Part shown: positions 6,752 to 13,384 of the stretch, in pieces | How the letters are laid out: each line of letters begins with the position of its first letter | Position numbering within the stretch: the first letter of the stretch is position 1 | Origin: Colimorpha sp045642445 | Lineage (GTDB): Bacteria > Bacteroidota > Bacteroidia > Bacteroidales > P3 | DNA length: 21,748 nt | NCBI GenBank assembly: GCA_045642445.1 | Contig: JAZUIX010000150.1 | Span: 1-21,748 of the forward strand | Direction: 5' to 3' | Program-made: the position numbers and the translations under genes | Notes under the pieces: model-generated | What the model saw: only the letters and a program-made list of their open reading frames with translations | Told to the model about the DNA's origin: nothing | Databases searched by the model: none

Positions 6752-8146
6752 ATGAAAAAAATTCTTACACTCGTATTCTGCCTGTCATCCCTGAGTCTGG
6801 TGGCTCAGGCGCAACAAGAGAATACGCTCCGACTCTCCCTTGAACAAGCCCAGCAGTACGCCATCGAGCACAACTACACCATGCAGAATGCTTCGCTCGA
6901 CGTGCAGAAGGCCGAGGCTTCGCGGTGGCAGACGCTCTCCACCATGCTTCCCCAAGTCAAAGCAGGCTTTGATTATCAAAACATGTGCGGCTACGAGATG
7001 AACCTCGGAGGCCGAGGCGGCTCCTCCATCAGTTCCATGCTGCCCGACACCATCATCGTTGGCGGCATTCCTCTACACATCGAGATTCCCGAAAGCAATA
7101 CTGGCAGCAGTGCTTCCAGCGGCTCCATTCCTATGAACCCCAGCGGTACTTTCAGCATCACAGCCTCTATCGCACTCACAGGCGCACAAATTGTCGGCAC
7201 CATGCTGAACAATATTGCCATCGATATGGCCAACATCACCCACCAACAGACCATCCAATCCACCAAAGCCAACGTCAAAACCGTCTACACCTCCATTCTC
7301 GTTATGGAACAAACCGTGGGACTGCTTGACTCCAGCCTGGCCAACATGATGCAGTTGCTTGCCACCACACAGGCCAGTGTGGATGCCGGTGCCGCCGAAC
7401 AAATCAGTGCCGACAAACTGAATGTCCAAGTGGCCTCTTTGCGCAACAGCATCAACACCACCAAACGCACGTTGAAGATGCTCTACAACTCGTTGATTCT
7501 TCAACTCGGAGCAGATGTCAACACCCAGTTAGTCCTCACCACTACCGTCGACGAAGTGGTCAATGTTGAGAAGGCCGGAGGCCTTACCTTGGGCGGTTTC
7601 AACATCGAGAACAACTACAACTACCAGCTCTTGAAACAAAGCGAACGGGTTGCCAAACAGCAGGTCACCATGGCTTGGATGGACTGCGCTCCTACCCTCT
7701 CGGCTTACTACCAGTACAGCAACAAGACCTATTTCGGCAAGGATGCAGGTTTCAACATGACCCCCCCGAATATGATTGGTGCCAGCGTGAGCCTCCCCAT
7801 TTTCCAAAGTGGTACCCGTTGGGCAAAAATCAAAGGTGCCAAGATCGATTACCAAGAGGCGCTGAACAACAAGCAACAGGCTGAGGACGGATTGCGTGTC
7901 CAGTACAATCAGTTGTGCTACGACCTCGTGTCCGCCATCGAGAGTTACCAAATCCAACAAGAGAACCTGGATGTCACCCGTCGCGTGTTCCAAAACACAT
8001 CCGAGAAATACACCTATGGCCATGCCAGCAACCTTGAAGTAACAAATGCCAGCACCGACATCATCACAGCCCAAAGCAACTACATCCAGGCCGTGCTCAA
8101 TGTCGTCAATGCACAAGTGGCTTTGGAAAATCTTTTAGGACTATAA
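6752..8146 (+). CDS. TolC-family outer-membrane efflux protein
   Basis: Outer-membrane channel of a tripartite RND efflux pump. The 464-residue product starts MKKILTLVFCLSSLSL and has a Sec signal peptide probably cut after AQA (residue 20). The body has the two-fold repeated, helix-rich pattern of the family: LEQAQQYAIEHNYTMQNASLDVQKAEA near the start, and VFQNTSEKYTYGHASNLEVTNAS in the second half followed by an ending in ALENLLGL. A Gly/Ser-rich stretch around residues 85-130 is less conserved. The frame is open to 6626, but the signal peptide fixes the start at 6752. It is the first gene of the efflux operon, followed by the adaptor and pump. I recall the order from P. gingivalis PG0538-PG0541. 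Confidence 0.92.
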   Translation: MKKILTLVFCLSSLSLVAQAQQENTLRLSLEQAQQYAIEHNYTMQNASLDVQKAEASRWQTLSTMLPQVKAGFDYQNMCGYEMNLGGRGGSSISSMLPDTIIVGGIPLHIEIPESNTGSSASSGSIPMNPSGTFSITASIALTGAQIVGTMLNNIAIDMANITHQQTIQSTKANVKTVYTSILVMEQTVGLLDSSLANMMQLLATTQASVDAGAAEQISADKLNVQVASLRNSINTTKRTLKMLYNSLILQLGADVNTQLVLTTTVDEVVNVEKAGGLTLGGFNIENNYNYQLLKQSERVAKQQVTMAWMDCAPTLSAYYQYSNKTYFGKDAGFNMTPPNMIGASVSLPIFQSGTRWAKIKGAKIDYQEALNNKQQAEDGLRVQYNQLCYDLVSAIESYQIQQENLDVTRRVFQNTSEKYTYGHASNLEVTNASTDIITAQSNYIQAVLNVVNAQVALENLLGL

Positions 8147-8153
8147 CACATTA

Positions 8154-8222
8154 GTGAATGGTGAATAGTAAAAAGTAGCAATTCGACATTTCACAATTCA
8201 CATAACTCATAACACATTTCAC
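8154..8222. repeat. Heptad-repeat element B (between tolC and adaptor)
   Basis: GTGA cores at 8154 and 8161 are followed by TCAC cores at 8191 and 8198 (7 nt apart in both cases), then a looser TCAT at 8207 and TCAC at 8219. The middle is AT-rich and lacks the GC core of elements C and D. The arms can pair as a stem. Confidence 0.65.
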
Positions 8223-8244
8223 TGTAATCAAAAAAAGCATCATA

Positions 8245-9276
8245 ATGAACAAGTTTTTTAAGACAGCAACCATTGTTTTGGCCGTTTGCTCTTTGGCAGC
8301 ATGCGGCGGCAAGAGTGCCCAAAACGAGGCCACCACAACCAAAAAAGAGGCCGAAAAAGTAAAGGTGCAGACCCTTCAGAGCGAACGCATCGCCAAAAAC
8401 ATTGAATTAGCCTCCACCCTTGAAGGCTATGAGACCATGAACATCTCGCCTTCCATCACAGGCCACATCGAGCACATCTATGTCGAAGTGGGTTCCCGCG
8501 TGAGCAAAGGCAGCATGCTGGTGCGCATGGATCAGACCCAGCTCAACACCACCCGTATCAACCTCAACAGCACAAAGACCGAACTCGACCGCGTGACCGC
8601 TTTGAAAGCCTCGGGCAGCGTAAGCCAGCAGGTCTACGACCAGACCAAAGCCGGCTACGACCAGCTGGTCGAGACCGAGCGTTTCCAGAATGAGAACACT
8701 TTTGTCAAGGCACAATTCTCCGGCATCATCAGCGCCAAGAATTATGAAGACGGCGAAATGTATACCGGTGCCCCTATTCTCACCCTCACCCAAATCAGCC
8801 GCCTCAAAGCCATCATCAACATTCCCGAGAGTTATTACCCCCTCGTCAAACAGGGCATGAAGATTGATGTGCGCAGCGACATCTACCCCGACAAGACCTT
8901 CCCTGCCACCATCGAGATTGTCTACCCCACCATCGACCCTGCCACCCACACCTTCCAAGCCAAACTCAACATCCCCAACAGTGGCGAGAAAATCCGCCCA
9001 GGTATGTATGTCAAGACCACCCTCGCATTGGGTGAAATGGATGCCATCGTGGTGCCTTATCAGAGTGTCTTGAAACTCACCGGCAGCAACGACCGCTATG
9101 TCTTTACCAACAAGAACGGCGAAGCCCACCGTGTGGCCGTCACCCTCGGCCAGCGTTTCGACGACCGCATCGAAATCATCCCTGTCACCCCTGGCGACTT
9201 GAAAGAGGGCGACGAACTTATCATCACCGGTCAGGCCCGCCTCGTTGACGGCTGCAAACTTGAAATAATAAAATAA
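8245..9276 (+). CDS. RND efflux periplasmic adaptor, lipoprotein
   Basis: Membrane-fusion protein bridging the RND pump and the TolC-like channel. The 343-residue product has a lipoprotein signal (TIVLAVCSLAAC) with lipobox LAAC and acylated Cys20. The half-motifs of the biotinyl-lipoyl-like domain are present: SPSITGHIEHIYVEVGSRVSKGSMLVRMD at 68-96, and the return strand FVKAQFSGIISAKNYEDGEMYTGAPILTL near 153-181. They flank a helical hairpin (about 97-150). A beta-barrel region and the membrane-proximal part (LKEGDELIITGQARLVDG) follow. It lies between tolC and the pump gene, separated from each by a heptad-repeat element of roughly 90 bp. Confidence 0.93.
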   Translation: MNKFFKTATIVLAVCSLAACGGKSAQNEATTTKKEAEKVKVQTLQSERIAKNIELASTLEGYETMNISPSITGHIEHIYVEVGSRVSKGSMLVRMDQTQLNTTRINLNSTKTELDRVTALKASGSVSQQVYDQTKAGYDQLVETERFQNENTFVKAQFSGIISAKNYEDGEMYTGAPILTLTQISRLKAIINIPESYYPLVKQGMKIDVRSDIYPDKTFPATIEIVYPTIDPATHTFQAKLNIPNSGEKIRPGMYVKTTLALGEMDAIVVPYQSVLKLTGSNDRYVFTNKNGEAHRVAVTLGQRFDDRIEIIPVTPGDLKEGDELIITGQARLVDGCKLEIIK

Positions 9277-9281
9277 ACTCG

Positions 9282-9354
9282 GTGGATAGTGAATGGTGAA
9301 TATCGGGCTGCCGCCCTGCATTTGTCAATTCACAATTCACTTATCACAACTCAC
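9282..9354. repeat. Heptad-repeat element C (between adaptor and pump)
   Basis: GTGG/GTGA cores start at 9282, 9289 and 9296. TCAC cores start at 9330, 9337, 9344 and 9351. All are 7 nt apart within each arm. Between the arms lies a GC-rich core, GGGCTGCCGCCCTGC (9305-9319). Its motif matches the reverse complement of the core of element D in 12 of 14 positions. Confidence 0.8.
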
Positions 9355-9368
9355 AATACAGCATTACT

Positions 9369-12300
9369 ATGGCAATCTACAAAACAGCAATCAACAAGCC
9401 CATCACCACAGGCTTGATATTTGTGGCCGTCATCGTGCTGGGTCTTTTCTCCCTCTCGCGTCTGCCTATCGACCAGATGCCTGAGATGGACCCACCCTAC
9501 ATCACCGTGATGACCACCTACGCAGGCGCCAACGCCAGCGAAATCGAGACAAACGTCACCAAACTCATTGAGAATGCCGTCAACTCTGTCGACGGTCTAA
9601 AAAACATCACCTCCACCTCCAAGGACAACATCTCTGTGGTGACGATGGAGTTCCAGTGGGGTCTTGACCTCGACGAGTCGCTCAACGACATCCGCAGTTA
9701 TGTCGACCTCGTGTACGACAATCTGCCCGACGGTGTCTCCCGTCCCATGATTTTGAAGCTCAACAGCAACTCCCGACCCATCCTTATGTACGGCTTCACC
9801 GCCGAGGAAAGCTACCCTGGCCTGGAGCGTATCATTGAGGACAATGTCACCAACGAGCTGAAACGTGTCGACGGCATCGGCAACATCACCGTCAGCGGTG
9901 CTCCCGAGCGTTATATCTATATCGACCTCGATGCCAAACAGCTCGATGCCTACCACCTCAGTGTCGAGGCAGTAGGTTCCGCCATCAGCGCCAACAACCT
10001 CGACCTTGCTTCGGGTACCGTCAAAATGGGTAAAGAGCAGTACCAGATGCGTGTCAAAGGCGAATACGAAGAGAGTTCCGAAATCAACGACATCGTTGTG
10101 GCCACCATCGGTGGCAAGCCCATCTTTGTGCGCGACCTTGCCACCGTGCGCGACACCATCAAGGACCTCTCGCTCGATGAAAAGATCAATGGTCAGGACG
10201 GTGCTCGTCTGATGATCACCAAACAGACCGGTGCCAACACCGTGGCCATCGCCAACGACGTCAACAAGAAAATGGCTGAGATTGAGAAGAACCTGCCCCC
10301 CGACATCACCGTCACCATGATCAATGACGGATCCGAAGAAATCAAGAACGCCATCAACGGCTTGGCAGAAAGTATCTTCTACGCCCTGCTGTTCGTTGTG
10401 CTCGTGGTGTTCATCTTCTTGGGCAACTGGCGCAGCACCATCATCATCTCGCTCACCATTCCTATCTCCCTCATCACCGCATTCATCTACCTCCTCATCT
10501 CCGACAGCTCCCTGAACATCATCTCCCTGGCCTCACTCACCGTGGCCATTGGTATGGTGGTCGACGATGCCATCGTGGTGTTGGAGAACATCACCAAGCA
10601 CATTGACCGTGGCGAGAATCCCCGCGAGGCGGCCATCTGTGCCACCAACGAGGTGTGGATTTCCGTTATTGCCACCACACTGGTCATCGTAGCCGTGTTC
10701 GTGCCCCTCACCATGCTGCCTGGCATGGCCGGTATCATCTTCAAAGAACTCGGCTGGATTGTCACCATCGTGGTCTGCGTGTCCACCGCCACCGCCATCA
10801 CCCTCATCCCCATGCTTTCGAGCAAGATGCTCAAAGAAAAGAAATTCTATCTCACCAAAGCCGAGGAAGAAGAGGCACAGCGTGCCCACGATGCCAAACG
10901 CTTCACCTTCGACAAGACCCTCGGACGTGTGTTCAACAGCATTGAAGCCTGGTATGCCAATGTGCTGCGCTGGTGTTTGGGACACAAACGCATCACCATC
11001 CTCATCGCCTTCGCATTCTTCATTCTCTCCATGATCCCCTTTGCCGTTGGCAAAATCGGTATGGACTTCATGAAAGACCAGGACAACGGCCGCATCAGCG
11101 CCTCTATCGAACTCCAGCGAGGCACCCGTATTGAGGAAACCCTCAAAACCGCCCGTCAGATTGAAAGCGACGTTCGAGAACTTTTCGGCGACGATGTCAT
11201 TGTCATCTCCACCTCGGCAGGTTCCAACGACGATGCAGGCATGGCAGCCCTCTTCAACAGCACCACCAACAACAAGATCAGCATGTCACTCCGTTGCACC
11301 AAGAAATACGACCGAGACATCACCATCTTCCAGATGCAGGAAATGCTGCGTAAGAAACTGGCCGAATACCCCGAAATCATCACCTACCGTGTCACCGAAG
11401 GCGGCATGGGCGGCGGTAGCAGCAACACCTTGAGCGTCGAGGTCTACGGCTACGATTTCAACGAGACCAACGATTTCTCGCAAGAGCTCAAACGCCGCAT
11501 CCAGGAAAATGTCCCTGGTGCCCGCGACATCTATATCAGCCGCGATGAAGACCGCGCCGAGTTGAAGATTGTCTTTGACAAAGAGAAACTCGCCCGCCAC
11601 GGCCTCAACAGCGCCACAGTATCCTCTTACGTCCGCTACCGTGTGAACGGCATGACCTGCGGATTCCTCAAAGAGGACGGCAACGAATACGACATTGTCT
11701 GCCGACTCAAAGAGGACTATCGCAACAGTATCTCCGACATCGAGGAGCTCTCGCTGACCACCACCACCGGTCAGACCATCAAACTGAAAGAACTCGCCAC
11801 TATCGAGGAGTACTGGTGCCCGCCCACCATCGAGCGTAAAAACCGCCAGCGCTACCTCACCATGAACGTAACCCCCTACAACGCCTCCCTTGCCGATGTG
11901 GCCGAAAGCGTCCAGGCCGAACTCGACCAGATGCACATCCCTCAAGGCATCCGCGTGGCCCTGGCAGGTAGCTACGAAGACCAGCAGGAGACCTTTGGCG
12001 ACATGTTCACCCTCGCCCTCCTCATCCTCATGCTCGTCTACATCGTCATGGCCTCCCAGTTCGAGTCGTTCAGCAAGCCCTTCATCATCATGATGGCCAT
12101 CCCCTTCGCCCTCTCCGGCACCGTCATGGCACTGCTCCTCTCCGGACAGAGCCTCGACATGGTGGGTTCGCTCGGCGTAATATTGTTGATAGGTATCGTG
12201 GTCAAAAACGGTATTGTGCTCGTCGACTACATCAACCTTATGCGTGAGCGTGGCATCGAGCTCTACGAAGCCATCGCCCTCTCGGGCCAGAGCCGTCTGC

Positions 12301-12554
12301 GTCCCGTTATGATGACAGCCCTCACCACCATCCTCGGTATGATACCTATGGCCACCAGCAAATCGGAAGGCTCCGAGTTGTGGACCACCATGGGCATCGT
12401 CGTCATCGGAGGTCTGCTTGTCTCCACCGTTGTCACCCTCATCGTCGTGCCCGTGCTGTACGGCATCATGGAGCGCAAGGGCGAGCAGGAGAAACAGGCC
12501 AAACGTCGTGAAAAATTCGTCTTCATGAACATCAATCTGGACGAAAAAGAATAA
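9369..12554 (+). CDS. RND multidrug efflux permease, AcrB type
   Basis: Proton-driven inner-membrane pump that exports drugs or other amphiphiles with the adaptor and TolC-like protein encoded upstream. The 1061-residue length and layout are typical of HAE-type RND pumps: an N-terminal membrane helix (TTGLIFVAVIVLGLFSL), a first large periplasmic loop, a block of helices from about 335, a second periplasmic loop from about 575, and final helices from about 880. The proton-relay residues are present: D399 and D400 in GMVVDDAIVVLENI, and K946 in GIVVKNGIVLVDYINL. The start ATG follows heptad element C by 14 bp. No TetR-type regulator is adjacent. Confidence 0.96.
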   Translation: MAIYKTAINKPITTGLIFVAVIVLGLFSLSRLPIDQMPEMDPPYITVMTTYAGANASEIETNVTKLIENAVNSVDGLKNITSTSKDNISVVTMEFQWGLDLDESLNDIRSYVDLVYDNLPDGVSRPMILKLNSNSRPILMYGFTAEESYPGLERIIEDNVTNELKRVDGIGNITVSGAPERYIYIDLDAKQLDAYHLSVEAVGSAISANNLDLASGTVKMGKEQYQMRVKGEYEESSEINDIVVATIGGKPIFVRDLATVRDTIKDLSLDEKINGQDGARLMITKQTGANTVAIANDVNKKMAEIEKNLPPDITVTMINDGSEEIKNAINGLAESIFYALLFVVLVVFIFLGNWRSTIIISLTIPISLITAFIYLLISDSSLNIISLASLTVAIGMVVDDAIVVLENITKHIDRGENPREAAICATNEVWISVIATTLVIVAVFVPLTMLPGMAGIIFKELGWIVTIVVCVSTATAITLIPMLSSKMLKEKKFYLTKAEEEEAQRAHDAKRFTFDKTLGRVFNSIEAWYANVLRWCLGHKRITILIAFAFFILSMIPFAVGKIGMDFMKDQDNGRISASIELQRGTRIEETLKTARQIESDVRELFGDDVIVISTSAGSNDDAGMAALFNSTTNNKISMSLRCTKKYDRDITIFQMQEMLRKKLAEYPEIITYRVTEGGMGGGSSNTLSVEVYGYDFNETNDFSQELKRRIQENVPGARDIYISRDEDRAELKIVFDKEKLARHGLNSATVSSYVRYRVNGMTCGFLKEDGNEYDIVCRLKEDYRNSISDIEELSLTTTTGQTIKLKELATIEEYWCPPTIERKNRQRYLTMNVTPYNASLADVAESVQAELDQMHIPQGIRVALAGSYEDQQETFGDMFTLALLILMLVYIVMASQFESFSKPFIIMMAIPFALSGTVMALLLSGQSLDMVGSLGVILLIGIVVKNGIVLVDYINLMRERGIELYEAIALSGQSRLRPVMMTALTTILGMIPMATSKSEGSELWTTMGIVVIGGLLVSTVVTLIVVPVLYGIMERKGEQEKQAKRREKFVFMNINLDEKE

Positions 12555-12561
12555 TAATTAT

Positions 12562-12641
12562 GTGACTTGTGATTTGTGACTGGTGACTGGGAGGGCGGTA
12601 GCCACCTAATCACAAGTCACTAATCACAAGTCACTAATCAC
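12562..12641. repeat. Heptad-repeat element D (after the pump gene), fullest copy
   Basis: Four GTGA cores (12562, 12569, 12576, 12583) and five TCAC cores (12610, 12617, 12624, 12631, 12638) are each spaced exactly 7 nt. They flank a GC-rich core GGAGGGCGGTAGCCACC (12590-12606). The reverse complement of that core contains GGCTACCGCCCTCC, close to GGCTGCCGCCCTGC in element C. The arms can fold into a long stem. Confidence 0.85.
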
Positions 12642-12662
12642 TAAAAAAGAACATTTACCTCT

Positions 12663-12956
12663 ATGAAAAGTGTATTGATAGTATTCAATCAGGCCAACAC
12701 CGAACGTGTTGAATATATGCTTGACGAACTCGGCATCCGTGGGTTCACCTTTTGGGAGAACGTGCAAGGACGAGGCCATATCAACGGCGACCCGCACCGT
12801 GGCACCCACACCTGGCCCGAGATGAACAACGCCGTGATGACCGTCGTTGAAGACGACAAAGTCGAAGACCTTCTCCTCACCGTGCGCAAACTCGACAAAC
12901 GCAACGAGGAAGTCGGTGTCCGAGCCTTTGTTTGGAATATTGAGAAGATGGTTTAG
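12663..12956 (+). CDS. PG0541-type transporter-associated small protein (PII-like)
   Basis: A 97-residue soluble protein in the position where Bacteroidales RND operons carry the PG0541 family; the assignment rests on that gene order and on size. It looks like a small ferredoxin-like or PII-like fold: an opening beta strand MKSVLIVFNQ, a helix ERVEYMLDELGI, a GFTFWENVQGRGHINGDPH loop, a strand NNAVMTVVEDDKVEDLLLTVRKL and a closing strand VGVRAFVWNIEKM. No signal peptide or membrane span is present, so a cytoplasmic role beside the pump is likely, possibly sensing or regulation, which is unproven. The last codons form the first arm of the operon terminator. Confidence 0.8.
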   Translation: MKSVLIVFNQANTERVEYMLDELGIRGFTFWENVQGRGHINGDPHRGTHTWPEMNNAVMTVVEDDKVEDLLLTVRKLDKRNEEVGVRAFVWNIEKMV

Positions 12957-12974
12957 GCCATCTTCTTCTCTTTT
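12944..12974 (+). terminator. Intrinsic terminator of the efflux operon, overlapping the stop codon
   Basis: GAAGATGG (12944-12951) pairs with CCATCTTC (12958-12965) around a 6-nt loop that contains the TAG stop (12954-12956). A pyrimidine-rich tail, TTCTCTTTT, follows at 12966-12974. Confidence 0.65.
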
Positions 12975-13041
12975 ATAGCAAAAATAATAACTAATAAAAG
13001 TATTAAAAAATCATAAATCTCACATCCAAAAACTCTTCAAT

Positions 13042-13076
13042 CCAAAAAAAGTTCGTAATTTTGCAAAAAATTTCAC
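13042..13076 (+). promoter_or_regulatory. Promoter of the small-protein / lipoprotein unit
   Basis: TAATTTTG (13056-13063) matches the Bacteroidales -7 consensus. The whole 35-nt stretch matches 16428-16462, upstream of topA, in 31 of 35 positions without gaps, including an identical 17-nt block TTTGCAAAAAATTTCAC (13060-13076). No TTTG -33 element is evident. Roughly 100 nt of leader would follow. Confidence 0.6.
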
Positions 13077-13079
13077 CAA

Positions 13080-13112
13080 CCCTCCTTATACACAAAATAT
13101 GTATAGGGGGGG
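13080..13112 (+). promoter_or_regulatory. Leader hairpin with G8 tract
   Basis: CCCTCCTTATAC (13080-13091) pairs with GTATAGGGGGGG (13101-13112) as a 12-bp stem with two G-U pairs and a 9-nt loop. It lies in the predicted leader between the promoter and the first ATG at 13172. An A/T-rich stretch rather than a clean T-run follows, so it is more likely a leader structure than a terminator. The run of eight G (13106-13113) is prone to slippage. Confidence 0.5.
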
Positions 13113-13171
13113 GTAATTTAATAATAAACGAACAATTACAATATAATAATTTTTAAAAATATCAAACAATC

Positions 13172-13366
13172 ATGAAAAAAGAGTACCAATCCCCCACGTT
13201 GAAAGTGGTGGAGTTCAAAGTTGAGCGAGGTTTCCAAGCCTCCGGATTCCAGGGAAACACAAGTACCGCCGATCCCAACATTATGAATTTTGAAATGGAA
13301 TTCGATGCCAACGGCCCCCGCAACGAGGCCTACGACTTCGACAACGGTACCACATTTTGGAACTAA
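13172..13366 (+). CDS. Unrecognised 64-residue protein
   Basis: I do not recognise a characterised family. The product begins MKKEYQSPTLKVVEFKVERGF, then becomes Asn/Asp/Gly-rich (GNTSTADPN, FDANGPRNEAYDFDNG) and ends TTFWN. No signal peptide, membrane span or Cys is present. The MKKxYxxPxxxVVxF opening resembles many short Bacteroidales proteins I have seen encoded just before surface lipoproteins, which is recollection and not a search result. It has its own promoter and leader hairpin upstream, and its stop is 18 bp before the lipoprotein gene. Codon usage is like its neighbours, supporting a real gene. Confidence 0.7.
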   Translation: MKKEYQSPTLKVVEFKVERGFQASGFQGNTSTADPNIMNFEMEFDANGPRNEAYDFDNGTTFWN

Positions 13367-13368
13367 AC

Positions 13369-13375
13369 AAGGAGG
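13369..13375 (+). promoter_or_regulatory. Shine-Dalgarno-like AAGGAGG before the lipoprotein gene
   Basis: AAGGAGG ends 9 nt before the ATG at 13385, near the optimal spacing. Such a site is unusual in this phylum, where most genes here have none, and it may allow re-initiation after the small upstream gene. Confidence 0.5.
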
Positions 13376-13384
13376 ACGCAAACA

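Noticed and set aside
8407..9321. 304-codon minus-strand frame over the adaptor gene
   Set aside because: It is antisense to an intact lipoprotein adaptor and starts in heptad element C; no domain is recognisable.
8154..12641. CRISPR array interpretation of the GTGA/TCAC repeats
   Set aside because: The unit is 7 nt with 3-nt variable gaps, far below CRISPR repeat and spacer sizes, and arms are inverted.
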